Origin: Fuerstiella sp.
GTDB lineage: Bacteria > Planctomycetota > Planctomycetia > Planctomycetales > Planctomycetaceae
Length of the DNA: 64,000 nt
Assembly (NCBI GenBank): GCA_022843805.1
Contig: JALHMY010000013.1
Location: 55,342 to 119,341 of the forward strand
Direction: 5' to 3'
Shown: one piece after another, positions 1 through 9,313 of the stretch
Layout: each line of letters opens with the position of its first letter
Position numbering within the stretch: the stretch's first letter is position 1
Program-made: the position numbers and the translations under genes
Notes under the pieces: generated by a model
What the model was told of the DNA's origin: nothing
Databases searched by the model: none
The model's input: the letters and a program-made list of their open reading frames with translations, nothing else

Positions 1-1840
1 GGTACAACAGGAAAATCTGAAACGCAAGCACAACAATGGTCAGTCCGAAGAGCGTTGCCGGGGAGTCAGTGAGCCGGGAGAAAACATTCCATCGCTCGAA
101 GGTACCTGCTGCGGAATTGAGTGCCATTTCATTGAACAGAACGGGGCCTGCCGGACAGCACCACAGCGGAATTGACACCATCACCAGACCTGCGGTTCTG
201 AATGTTGATTGATCGTAGGGCGACCAGGAAGACTGTGAGGGGCCTGACACCGACAACAGAAACAGCGATACAAGCATTGGAATAATTATCCATGCAACAA
301 TGATTGTAATGCCTGCCATCAGCGACTTTGTCTGAGAAAGAAACCGCATGCCAAATCCTGCAGAGACCCATGTGATCATCAGCATGGAATTGAACGTGGC
401 GACGACGGCCGTGATTGCGTAGAGAATACTGAGCCTGGAATTCATCAGCTGCATCAGCGTAAAGTGAATTGTTAACAGCGGGACAGACAACACGATCATT
501 AGTCGTCTCATGCCGACGATCTTTTCGGAAATGATCTGAGCTGCGGTCATTGGAGTGGACAGCAGCGGCTCAATGGTTTCTCTGGCCCGTTCGCCGGAAA
601 TCGCGGTCGACGCCTTGACAGTCAGTACCAGCACGGTCAGAACCCACATCATTGCAAGCAGAGCACGCAGTCCGGAGAATCCGGTTGCTGCGGAAGAGAT
701 CGCCGTCAGTGCACAGATAAAGATTGTGGGTACTTCCAGCACTGTTAGTATCCGAAACAGGTATCTGGCCTTTCCCAGTGATTTTCGAGTGCGTTCGCGC
801 CAGGCGATCGGATCGAACTCCGGCATGGCGTTCGAATCCTTCACTATTTCGATTCCTCTGGTGGTGCCCTCATTCAGTTTCACAAAGAAACGGTCAAGTA
901 CCCTGAAGAGTTTCAGCAGCGGTGATGACGATGTCACAAAGGCCCGTCGAAACAGAAAGAATCGTGCGAGTGCCACAAAGGTGACGGTTACAAAAAGGGA
1001 GGGCAGCGTACTGACTGCCAGTTGCAACAGCAGCGAGAAGTCGATTCCCAGCCAGGTCAGCCGACTTTCCATGACAGTGGACACCCTGCTTGCCGCCCCT
1101 GTCACCATATTGAGCAAAAACTGAGGATTGGAAAAATCCAACCCCTGGTATTCGGCCCGCCAGATGTCATATGGCGTGGGTGTCAGTCGTCGAAGCACAA
1201 CGGACGATAACTGCAGAATCAGCACGATCACATAAGAGGCAATAAAAGCACTCACCGTCGTGCGGAACCACGAACTGCACAGCATGCCGATCGATGCATA
1301 CAGCAGGCATTCACAAAGCAGCAGCCACAAAGTGCTGGTGAGGATATTGGTATCCACGCCGCCCAGTGAATACACATAAGCCAGTACCGGAAATGTCAGA
1401 AGCAGAAACGTGAGCATCGGAATGAGCCGACTGCCCAGTTTTTCAAGAATGATGGCCATTGGCGAAAGACGTGTCAGCAGCAGGGTGCCGAGCGTGTTTC
1501 GTTCCTTCTCCATGGTGATCGTGCCACAGCAGAGTGCCGGCATCAGCAGCTGAATCGCATGAAACAGCCATGGAACAATGGACGGAAAGATCTGTCCGCC
1601 AATTCCAAGCAAACGAATGCGGGCGACAGCTGGCGGCATGCCGGGTATCGCCGGCATCGCAAATCCTCCGGGTCCACCCATACTTGTCGCCCGGGCTATG
1701 GATGTTCGCAATACTACAAACACGATTGACAGCAATATGACAGCGCCGATGATTCGAACAATATAGGTACGCCGACGATTGGCCAGTTCTGTCAGTTCTC
1801 GACGCAGCAGCGGCAGCTGGGGAATCAGATTGAATCGCAT
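1..1840 (-). CDS. ABC-2 type transporter permease, 3' end cut by window edge
   Basis: The frame opens with ATG at 1840 and stays open to base 1, giving at least 613 residues. It is rich in hydrophobic helices and starts with a cytoplasmic LLRRELTELANRRRTYIVR stretch followed by a membrane segment. The ABC-2 permease hallmark (EKER.TL..LLLT.LS) appears near residue 110 and again, as GERARETIEPLLSTPM, near residue 415, so the polypeptide seems to hold two permease half-modules. Its start codon shares one base with the stop of the preceding ATPase gene (TGATG), which implies translational coupling and that the two form one transporter. Substrate is unknown; family members export drugs, lipids or polysaccharides, or serve gliding/envelope functions. 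The Gly/Pro/Met-rich loop at residues 50-75 is probably extracytoplasmic. Confidence 0.85.
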   Translation of the reverse strand, partial: MRFNLIPQLPLLRRELTELANRRRTYIVRIIGAVILLSIVFVVLRTSIARATSMGGPGGFAMPAIPGMPPAVARIRLLGIGGQIFPSIVPWLFHAIQLLMPALCCGTITMEKERNTLGTLLLTRLSPMAIILEKLGSRLIPMLTFLLLTFPVLAYVYSLGGVDTNILTSTLWLLLCECLLYASIGMLCSSWFRTTVSAFIASYVIVLILQLSSVVLRRLTPTPYDIWRAEYQGLDFSNPQFLLNMVTGAASRVSTVMESRLTWLGIDFSLLLQLAVSTLPSLFVTVTFVALARFFLFRRAFVTSSSPLLKLFRVLDRFFVKLNEGTTRGIEIVKDSNAMPEFDPIAWRERTRKSLGKARYLFRILTVLEVPTIFICALTAISSAATGFSGLRALLAMMWVLTVLVLTVKASTAISGERARETIEPLLSTPMTAAQIISEKIVGMRRLMIVLSVPLLTIHFTLMQLMNSRLSILYAITAVVATFNSMLMITWVSAGFGMRFLSQTKSLMAGITIIVAWIIIPMLVSLFLLSVSGPSQSSWSPYDQSTFRTAGLVMVSIPLWCCPAGPVLFNEMALNSAAGTFERWNVFSRLTDSPATLFGLTIVVLAFQIFLLY

Positions 1841-2886
1841 CAGGCTGTTTTTCCTTCCGTCAGCTTCATGAAGGCGGTCTCCATATCCATCGCTTCCGGC
1901 TGGAACATGACGATTCGTGCCTGCTCCTGAACCAGAGCCTCATGCAGTTCGGCGATGGAAGTCTGGTCTTCATGCAGCCGAATGGCCCAGCGGTCCACCT
2001 GCTGTTCCACAGAATCCACGCCCCGGATCTTCCGTACCCGATCGAGAAGATCGGCCGGCGGGTCCTGACAGCGAATGTGTACCACTCGCTTCAGCTGCAG
2101 CTGGCGATAAATGTCCTTCAGGGAACCTTCCGCAACCAGATGGCCCGTTTCAATAATTCCAATCCGGGTACACAGCTGACTCAGTTCTTCCAGAATATGA
2201 CTGCTGATCAGAATCGTCTTCCCCATGGCGCGCAATGCTTTCAGCAGTTCACGCACTTCAATTCTCGCGCGGGGGTCCAGTCCGCTGGTCGGCTCATCCA
2301 GCAGAAGCACCTGAGGATCATGCAGCAGCACGCGTGCCAGAGCCAGCCTCTGCTTCATGCCGCGGGACAGTCCTTCAACTGGTGAATCGGCTTTGTGGGA
2401 AAGGTCGGTCAGTGCCAGAACATCGTCGATCACTCCCCGTCGCTTTGAAAGGGGCAGCTTGTACGCGGCAGCAAAGAAATGCAGATATTCCAGTGCCGAC
2501 AGATCCTCATAAACCCCGAAAAAGTCGGGCATATACCCCATGACTTCCCGCACCTTCTGCGGACGGCTCAGCACATCATGTCCGCAGACCATCGCGAGTC
2601 CGCGAAACTTCGGCTGCAGTGTTGCCAGCACACGAATGGTGGAGGATTTTCCTGCTCCATTGGGGCCGATGAATCCAAACACTTCTCCCTGAGGAATATC
2701 GAGCGAAATTCCCTTGACTGCTTCAAATTTTCCATATGTCACCCGCAGGTCACGAATGCAAACTGCCAGAGGTCGGGCAACGGGAGATGGCACGGCTGGT
2801 GCAGAATCAGCAGCATTCACCGGATGCGCGAGCTGAGGTTCGGTTGCAGGCAGACTGAGCTGATGTGAACCGGAAACTTCCGACAT
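1840..2886 (-). CDS. ABC transporter ATP-binding protein
   Basis: This is a 348-residue nucleotide-binding subunit for the adjacent ABC-2 permease. Walker A GPNGAGKS lies at residues 74-81, the signature LSRGM at 173-177 and Walker B VLLLDEP at about 193-199, followed by the D-loop SGLD and a switch histidine in SSHILEEL. The C-terminal part after the ATPase core (about 270-348) resembles the accessory domain seen in CcmA/NatA-like exporters. The first 40 residues are Ala/Pro/Ser-rich and unlike the family core; either they are a true extension or translation starts later, though no other Met occurs before the core. The start lies 3 bp after the stop of the upstream membrane-protein gene and the stop overlaps the permease start, so it is inside the MoxR/VWA operon. 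Confidence 0.93.
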   Translation of the reverse strand: MSEVSGSHQLSLPATEPQLAHPVNAADSAPAVPSPVARPLAVCIRDLRVTYGKFEAVKGISLDIPQGEVFGFIGPNGAGKSSTIRVLATLQPKFRGLAMVCGHDVLSRPQKVREVMGYMPDFFGVYEDLSALEYLHFFAAAYKLPLSKRRGVIDDVLALTDLSHKADSPVEGLSRGMKQRLALARVLLHDPQVLLLDEPTSGLDPRARIEVRELLKALRAMGKTILISSHILEELSQLCTRIGIIETGHLVAEGSLKDIYRQLQLKRVVHIRCQDPPADLLDRVRKIRGVDSVEQQVDRWAIRLHEDQTSIAELHEALVQEQARIVMFQPEAMDMETAFMKLTEGKTA

Positions 2887-2889
2887 AAC

Positions 2890-5289
2890 TTAAACCTGTT
2901 CTTTCTCTGCAACCGGGACAGCATTTGGCCTGACAGCATTAGGCCTGATATGGTAGAGCTTTCGCCACACCCTGTAATCAGCAGCCTTAGACTGAATAAT
3001 CACCAGCACCCACTGAGTTTCGTCCGTAGGGTCGAGTATTGAAAGATCTTCCAGAAGTCCTGATCCTTCGGGAGAAACCTGTGCCACCAGTCGAAAAAAA
3101 TCGACCCGTTCCCTGCTGGACGTGGAATTGATTACTGTCGCCGGAATCGACGCATTATTCTGACCGTATTGCTGCGGCCAGAACCCGGGAACACCCTGAT
3201 TCATTCCATTTGCACTCCAGTTGGAAAGTTCACCGGTCCTTAGTATCGAAATGCTCTGATCCTGATGCAGAATGGCCGCATGGAATCTTCCACCCAGCTG
3301 AACTTCGACCTGTTCCAGCGCTGTGGTCAATCGTCTCTGACCTTCAGGTGTTGTCAGAAGGGAGGTATCAGACCAGTCCAGCCCAAACGGAACATCTGCG
3401 TCCTTCGGCTGCAGTTCAAACGTTCGCATCAAAGTGGGTGACCATTGCTGAACGACCTGTGATACTGAGTAACTGCCGGGAAAATGGCCCGAATAATGCA
3501 GTATCGGTGCGCTGCCTGCGGCGGATTCATCGGCACCAAACATTCCCGACATACTGGCACCGGCCAGCATTGGATCAGTGACCGGAACAAGCAGTTGTTG
3601 TTTGTGCTCACTGCTGTGAGTGGCACGGGACCCGTAAAACAGCATCTGAATGCGGCTGCGTCGAGCGGGCATGCCATCATCCACGATGTCCGTGATTTCG
3701 ATTGAGCCTCCCGTCTCTTTGCTGCCCATATACCAGTGAGCGATCCAGATGGTGAGGATCGTAAAGCCGGCAGTTACGAGCGGAAACAGGATCCATGTGG
3801 CCTTTCGCAGCCGAAATAGTCCCAGAACAACGTAGTCAATCGGCCCAATTGTCAGTACATAGGCAGCCAGAATCAGACCGATCATCCATGTCGGCACCAT
3901 CTCCACATCGGATGGTACCAGCTGTGTGCCGGCAACTGTGACCAAAGGATCCCGGTTTGGAGCGAGATCTTCATCTGACAGTCCGTACATATTTATTACC
4001 TGTTCCGGTCTGACGATTCCTCGCTGGCCCGGCGAAAACTCAATGGAGATATTTCCATCCGCTTCGCGTCCTGCGTTCAGCCCGCGACGACGCAGTTGTT
4101 CCACCAGGTCCTGTTCGCCCCATTGTTTTCCCTGCCAGACTGGTATGTTCTTTTTTACCTTCCAGAGATGAGCGACCAGCCGGCCGAGCTGTTCGGGACT
4201 GAGCTCAGTCTTCAGACTGTCTGTTGCCGGAAGAAGTGCGGCGCGTCCAAGTCCGGGCCGCCCAAGAATAACTTCTGACGGATTGTCAGTTACTGTAAGA
4301 AGCTGTCCATCGTCATCAAGCGTGAATGGTGTTTCTGTGCCGTCCGGATCCGGCTGACTGCCGCTCTGTTCAAAAAGACTTCGAACAAAATCCAGATGCT
4401 GTGGCTTCAGAGAGGAGTCGGGCACGATGCAAACACTGCCGCCAGCCTTCACCCAGGACAGCAGAGATGACATTTGAATGGTACTGAGTTTTGCAAACGC
4501 TCCATCCACAAGCAGTACAATGTCGAAACTGCAGTAGCTTAAGGGGTCTTCCGGCAGATCACGGCTGCTCCACGTGGACGAATAGAACTGAATGTTCTTC
4601 CCAAAGCTTCTTGAATTCCTTGGTCGCGTTTCCGCGTCCGGCTCGTCTTTCTCCTTCAGAGGATTGTAGTTTTCAAGAGAAAGCGCCGTGTCCAGAAATA
4701 TCTTGTTGGCGGATGGTGACTGAAAAGTGGTGGCGCCTGTGCACGAGCACAACAGCGAGGCACGTTCAGACGGGCTGATCATCAGCAGGTCATGCGGCCT
4801 TGGGGGATTCGTTTCCTTTGGCGACGAACTCAGCGGAATGAGTTCCTTTTCAGTGCGAAAGTATCCCATAATCGCCAGGTTCTGAAGCCCGGATGTCTGC
4901 ATGGGAGGAAGAATCGTATTGAAGATCAGGTCACCTCCGGAGAGCACCAGGTCCTCAATTTTCAGCGTTGCCATCAGGCCTTCCTGATTGACAACGTCCA
5001 GAGCGTCGTGGAACGACAATTCCAGATCGCCTTCCAGAATCTGCGTCTGGTTGTATTCCATCTTGATCTGTACAGGAATTGGTGCTCCGGAACGGTTTCG
5101 AATCGACAATAGCTCGACGCGCATGCGAACCGGATACTCTGTCTGCGCCACTGCACTGTCCGTCAGCCACAACACTGCCGCCAGTGTCAGCGTCAGCAGC
5201 CGGAGAATTCGGTTGTGGCGAAGACCGGCATTACTTTTCAATAAGCATGCCTCAGGTGGCCAGTTGGATGTTCGGCGGACCTCCATCAT
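2890..5289 (-). CDS. Membrane protein of the MoxR/BatA operon, with GATase1-like region
   Basis: A 799-residue protein when started at ATG 5289. That start makes an ATGA overlap with the stop of the VWA gene and has an AGGAAGGGGAG ribosome site just upstream; an open frame extends 26 codons further but would run deep into the previous gene. Residues 28-48 form a signal peptide ending in AVA. The region around FDIVLLVDGAFAKL resembles the class I glutamine-amidotransferase-like fold often found in these operons, without an obvious catalytic triad. Two adjacent membrane helices occur at about residues 465-520. The remainder appears extracytoplasmic. Function is unknown; by context it probably joins the VWA proteins and the ABC transporter in an envelope complex. 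Confidence 0.8.
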   Translation of the reverse strand: MMEVRRTSNWPPEACLLKSNAGLRHNRILRLLTLTLAAVLWLTDSAVAQTEYPVRMRVELLSIRNRSGAPIPVQIKMEYNQTQILEGDLELSFHDALDVVNQEGLMATLKIEDLVLSGGDLIFNTILPPMQTSGLQNLAIMGYFRTEKELIPLSSSPKETNPPRPHDLLMISPSERASLLCSCTGATTFQSPSANKIFLDTALSLENYNPLKEKDEPDAETRPRNSRSFGKNIQFYSSTWSSRDLPEDPLSYCSFDIVLLVDGAFAKLSTIQMSSLLSWVKAGGSVCIVPDSSLKPQHLDFVRSLFEQSGSQPDPDGTETPFTLDDDGQLLTVTDNPSEVILGRPGLGRAALLPATDSLKTELSPEQLGRLVAHLWKVKKNIPVWQGKQWGEQDLVEQLRRRGLNAGREADGNISIEFSPGQRGIVRPEQVINMYGLSDEDLAPNRDPLVTVAGTQLVPSDVEMVPTWMIGLILAAYVLTIGPIDYVVLGLFRLRKATWILFPLVTAGFTILTIWIAHWYMGSKETGGSIEITDIVDDGMPARRSRIQMLFYGSRATHSSEHKQQLLVPVTDPMLAGASMSGMFGADESAAGSAPILHYSGHFPGSYSVSQVVQQWSPTLMRTFELQPKDADVPFGLDWSDTSLLTTPEGQRRLTTALEQVEVQLGGRFHAAILHQDQSISILRTGELSNWSANGMNQGVPGFWPQQYGQNNASIPATVINSTSSRERVDFFRLVAQVSPEGSGLLEDLSILDPTDETQWVLVIIQSKAADYRVWRKLYHIRPNAVRPNAVPVAEKEQV

Positions 5290-7160
5290 GTCATTGCTCC
5301 CCTTCCTCGCTGGAAGTACCACCATTCTGCCAGCATCAGCACGAATGCCAGCATGGCCAGCAGCCACCAGAGCGGCTGATCGCTTTCCAGTCGACTGGTA
5401 TCCGTTGACGACACACTCAGTTCCGTAAATCGCACTTCATCTGCGACCTGAAGTGAACTTTCCAGAGGGTTCAGAAGTCCGGTACCAATTGATGTGGTCA
5501 GGTCCGAACCGTCGAACACGTCGTACCGGCCTGCATGGGCTGCGGGCACTCCGGTGAGCACACCGGTTGTTGACGATCGGAACGTGACTTCTTCGCCAGC
5601 GGGATTTTTGACCCGATACTCCCGATCCGGCTGCAGGCTGATCGGTGGCAGTACTCCGGTGGGTGCCGCCGCAACTTCCGACAGAGATGCCTGCTTCAGA
5701 GCGGCTTCGACGGCGTTTGCCGCTATGATCGGAAATCCCAGGCGATAAGGCAACGTTGACCGGTCTGTATGAAACAGGAACCAGTAGGAAATCTTCAGCC
5801 CTTCACGGCGCTGAAGAAGTAACGGACCCGTATTGCCATCAACCAGGATTTCGTATCCCCGCTCTTCAAGATCTTTAGCGCCGATGCCCGGAGCAAACGT
5901 TGGCTTTTCGCCGATTTGAACATCGGTCATCTGCACATGTCGCAACAGTGGGGCTGTACGGTTCCAGTCCACGACGCTGGCAACGTCCTCAGCGGGTTCA
6001 ATCAGCGGCTGCAGATCAGAAGGAATCACACCGACAAAGATCTGTATGGGGGCTTCCACATTTGTCAGCTTGTCGTCGTCAGAGATCAGCAGATCATACT
6101 CTGGTGCCGGAGGGGGAGTGACCGTGTTAAGGTCAATTCTCGGCAATACGCGGACTGCATGCTGCCAGGAAAATAATTCAGTGGAAATCCAGATCTTCAG
6201 AGGTCTCGCGGCGGGCAGTGTCAGCCAGACAGAATTATCAATATCCAGTGCATCAAAACCGGCGGGAACGACTCGAGCTTCCAGAAGGACTGCATCCGTT
6301 GAACTGACAGGGAATACCAGCCTCTGTGATTCATCCGCTGCCACTTCAATCGTTTCAGTGGCCGTTCGAATTCCATTCTCAAACAGTTGCAGCTCGCCAC
6401 TTCTGATATCCGCGGACGAACCTGCCACGCGCACAAAAACTTCCCATTCCTCAGCACTGCTTCTTCTCGCACTCATTTCTGTAATGCCAATGTTGGGTCC
6501 GCCAGGCGCGATGCGTTTGATATCCAGTCCGAAGGGCAGTTCAAAGTCAACCTGATCGGGCAGGTTGCCATCGGTCAGAATCATCACCTTTTCGATTGTG
6601 AAGGTTCTGGTGTACGCGGCCGCCATTCTCAGCACGTCATCCAGCTGACCGGGAAGATGAGATGGTTCCAGTGAAGCCAGAGCACGGGTGAGCACTCGCC
6701 GATCATTGGTGAATTCCGTCAGTCGGCGGCCCGTGGCGGAAAACGAAAACAGGGCCAGCTGCTGATCGCCGTGCAGCCCGTCGATCATTTCCCGAACCTG
6801 CTCGCGAACCAGATCCAGACGGGATTTCCCCGTCGATTCATCAACCGCCGACATACTCGCGGAACAATCAATCAGGACCGGCAAGTACTCGGCCCTCGCT
6901 GCATCGGCTCGCAGAAATGGCTGCATCAGCGCGGCGACGAGCAGAGCCAGCAGCAGGAGCTGCAACAAGAGCAACAGGTTGCGTCGAAATTTCTGAAATG
7001 GTGAATTGACTCGCTGGTCATTCACCACTGACTGCCACAATGCCAGCGAAGACACTTCCAGCCGCGGTCGCTTGAGCTTCAGAAAGTACAGAATGATGAG
7101 CGGCACCATCGCGAGAAAGAACCAGGCGCCAAACAGATTGGAAAACCCCGGCCAGTTCAT
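5286..7160 (-). CDS. BatA-type VWA domain membrane protein
   Basis: A 624-residue protein from ATG 7160, chosen because it forms an ATGA overlap with the DUF58 stop; an alternative upstream start at 7184 lies within DUF58. The N-terminus carries two BatA-like helices (about 12-28 and 61-81) flanking a cytoplasmic LKLKRPRLEVSSL segment, followed by a von Willebrand A domain whose metal site is DCSAS at residues 98-102. A C-terminal helix near residue 600 (WWLLAMLAFVLMLAEWW) re-anchors the protein. The family binds Mg2+ through the MIDAS and works with MoxR AAA+ chaperones; in Bacteroides, Bat proteins relate to aerotolerance, but the role in planctomycetes is not established. The middle, residues 280-560, is not recognised. 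Confidence 0.9.
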   Translation of the reverse strand: MNWPGFSNLFGAWFFLAMVPLIILYFLKLKRPRLEVSSLALWQSVVNDQRVNSPFQKFRRNLLLLLQLLLLALLVAALMQPFLRADAARAEYLPVLIDCSASMSAVDESTGKSRLDLVREQVREMIDGLHGDQQLALFSFSATGRRLTEFTNDRRVLTRALASLEPSHLPGQLDDVLRMAAAYTRTFTIEKVMILTDGNLPDQVDFELPFGLDIKRIAPGGPNIGITEMSARRSSAEEWEVFVRVAGSSADIRSGELQLFENGIRTATETIEVAADESQRLVFPVSSTDAVLLEARVVPAGFDALDIDNSVWLTLPAARPLKIWISTELFSWQHAVRVLPRIDLNTVTPPPAPEYDLLISDDDKLTNVEAPIQIFVGVIPSDLQPLIEPAEDVASVVDWNRTAPLLRHVQMTDVQIGEKPTFAPGIGAKDLEERGYEILVDGNTGPLLLQRREGLKISYWFLFHTDRSTLPYRLGFPIIAANAVEAALKQASLSEVAAAPTGVLPPISLQPDREYRVKNPAGEEVTFRSSTTGVLTGVPAAHAGRYDVFDGSDLTTSIGTGLLNPLESSLQVADEVRFTELSVSSTDTSRLESDQPLWWLLAMLAFVLMLAEWWYFQRGRGAMT

Positions 7161-8080
7161 CGCAGCACCCAGCCCAGTCGACACAACTGATCAAAAAGGA
7201 TAGTACTGAGCGAAGATGCGGAGCTCAGTGAAAGGAACCGCCCATTCCGCCGCCGACACATCGTGTCGAGCGATTCCTGAAGCCAGAGTCTCTGATCCTG
7301 ATAAATATTAAGCAGTTCGGCAGCATTGGTAATGTCCAGAGTTTCCCCTGTTTCACTGTCCACAAATCTCAGATCCCCCTGAACATTCGGATTGATTTCG
7401 GAATCGCTGAGCACCTGGACTCCCCAGACTTCAAGTCCGCTGCTGTAGAGCAGATTGAGAGGACGGGTCAGATCGCCGAGCGTCAGGAAATCACTCAGCA
7501 AAACAGCGATGCCGCGGCCCCGGTGAAACTTCAGCATTGTCTCGATGGCACGCTCAACAGGAATATCTCCACCGCCTTCAACTTTCTCCAGAAACGTAAG
7601 CAGCGATCGAATACGAGCTCTCCCGGATCCGGGTGGCAGCATCCAGGGCTGGTCCGCCTTCTGATGAATCGCATAGGCACTGACTTTCTCAACACTCAGC
7701 AGCCCCATAATGCCAAATGCAGCAGCCAGTTGTCGTGCCCGCAGCAGTTTATCATCAAACAACATGGAAGTTGAAGCGTCGACAAGCAGAACAACATGCA
7801 GTTCCTCTTCATGCTGAAACTGTTTGATATACGGGCGATGCAGTCGGGCAAAAATGTTCCAGTCGACATAGCGCAGATCGTCGCCTGAAGCGTAGTCGCG
7901 GTAGTCTGCAAAGTCCGTGCTGCTGCCACCTTTGCCCGACAGATGCTCACCTCGACTGCGGTTCGTCAGACGCCGCCGGGGCTTCAGCCGCATGCGTTCG
8001 ATCTGGTTGAGTATCGCGTTGTCAAACAGCGATGTCAGTTGTGTTGAACCGCCGGTGCTCACTTCGCCTGCTGCCTTCAC
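7157..8080 (-). CDS. DUF58 domain-containing protein
   Basis: A 307-residue soluble DUF58 protein. The family signature is clear: YRDYASGDDLRYVDWNIFAR near residue 65, then VVLLVDASTSM, the start of a VWA-like fold with a DxSxS metal site. DUF58 proteins accompany MoxR ATPases almost everywhere and are thought to act as adaptors or substrates of the ATPase in assembling envelope or metal-containing complexes. The gene starts 112 bp downstream of the moxR-like gene, and its TGA overlaps the ATG of the BatA-like gene (ATGA). Length is normal for the family and no defect is seen. Confidence 0.93.
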   Translation of the reverse strand: MKAAGEVSTGGSTQLTSLFDNAILNQIERMRLKPRRRLTNRSRGEHLSGKGGSSTDFADYRDYASGDDLRYVDWNIFARLHRPYIKQFQHEEELHVVLLVDASTSMLFDDKLLRARQLAAAFGIMGLLSVEKVSAYAIHQKADQPWMLPPGSGRARIRSLLTFLEKVEGGGDIPVERAIETMLKFHRGRGIAVLLSDFLTLGDLTRPLNLLYSSGLEVWGVQVLSDSEINPNVQGDLRFVDSETGETLDITNAAELLNIYQDQRLWLQESLDTMCRRRNGRFLSLSSASSLSTILFDQLCRLGWVLR

Positions 8081-8192
8081 TGAAAAAATGGACTATCGTT
8101 ACACAGCCGTGTCCCGTTTCTTCCTGCTGATCTGCCTCCGATCTGATGCCGAAAACTATGGGACAGCAGAAGATCCAGGGCAGCGGAAATGA

Positions 8193-9215
8193 TCATCCTC
8201 CGGTTGGGAGTCCGGTGATACACTCCTCAATAACCTCCTGAACGGAAATATTTTCGGCCTGCCCATCATAGTTCAGCAGTACGCGATGCTGAAGAACTTC
8301 TCCGGCAAAGTAACGGATATCCTCGAATGCCACATGAGCCCGTCCCTGACTGAGCGCGTGAACCCGGGCACCCCGGATCAGGGCCTGTGCGGCACGCGGA
8401 CTTGCACCCCACCGCAGAAATTTCTTAACCCGGTCGGTGGCGTACGAACTATCCGGATGAGTTGCAAGAACCATGCGACAGGCATAGTCTCGCATCGGAT
8501 CACTGACGACAACCCGATCCAGTACTCCCCGCAGGTGCAGAATTCGGGGTCCGTCCAAAATGGATTCTGCTTCGTACTTCTTCTTCAGAATGGTGCGGCT
8601 GACCACTTCGTTCAGCTCTTCCCGATTCAGAAATGGAACCACCACCTTGAACATGAAGCGGTCCAGCTGCGCTTCCGGAAGTGGAAACGTGCCTTCCTGC
8701 TCGATGGGATTCTGTGTGGCAAGGACGAAGAACGGAGGTTCCAGACGATAGGTCGTTCCACCCGTTGTCACGGTGCCTTCCTGCATCGTTTCCAGCAATG
8801 CTGACTGAGTTTTGGGAGTGGCCCGGTTGATTTCATCGGCCAGCAGCAGCTGAGTAAAAATCGGGCCCTTGCGGAACTCAAAGCGATAGGAACCGGTTTC
8901 GTCAGACGTCATCATGTTCGTGCCGATTACGTCAGCCGGCATGAGGTCAGGAGTGAACTGAATTCGCCTGAAATCCAGTTTCAGGACACTGGCGAGTGCT
9001 TTAACGAGTTCGGTCTTGCCCAGACCAGGAACACCCTCCAGCAGCACATTGCCGCCGCAGAAGAGAGCTGTCAGCGTTGCTTCAACAACTCGCTGCTGAC
9101 CAACAATCACTTTTCCGACTGCTTCCTTAACAGCCCTGTATTCATTTCGAAACTGATCTGCTTCGGCCTGCAGTTCCGCCGGGCTCAGGGTTGTTGTCCG
9201 GGTTTGGTCACTCAT
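8193..9215 (-). CDS. MoxR-family AAA+ ATPase
   Basis: A 340-residue AAA_3 ATPase of the MoxR family. Walker A GVPGLGKT lies at residues 61-68, Walker B LLLADE at 123-128 with the following NRATPKTQSALLETMQE helix, and a sensor-1 motif LATQNPIEQEGT follows. The C-terminal lid domain (RHEDIRYFAGEVLQHR-like region) is complete. MoxR proteins are hexameric chaperones that work with VWA-domain partners on metal-cofactor insertion or complex assembly; three VWA-fold proteins flank this gene. It is preceded by 98 bp of non-coding DNA after the large VWA gene and followed by 112 bp before DUF58, so it may have its own promoter although it reads in the same direction as its neighbours. Confidence 0.95.
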   Translation of the reverse strand: MSDQTRTTTLSPAELQAEADQFRNEYRAVKEAVGKVIVGQQRVVEATLTALFCGGNVLLEGVPGLGKTELVKALASVLKLDFRRIQFTPDLMPADVIGTNMMTSDETGSYRFEFRKGPIFTQLLLADEINRATPKTQSALLETMQEGTVTTGGTTYRLEPPFFVLATQNPIEQEGTFPLPEAQLDRFMFKVVVPFLNREELNEVVSRTILKKKYEAESILDGPRILHLRGVLDRVVVSDPMRDYACRMVLATHPDSSYATDRVKKFLRWGASPRAAQALIRGARVHALSQGRAHVAFEDIRYFAGEVLQHRVLLNYDGQAENISVQEVIEECITGLPTGG

Positions 9216-9313
9216 ATTCCCAGTTTCTATTGATAAAGTAGCCTGTGCTTCAGGTTGAATGATCTAATACGCTGTGGCCCGTGATTCGGACTTCGAAAAA
9301 CGTGTCAGGACTC

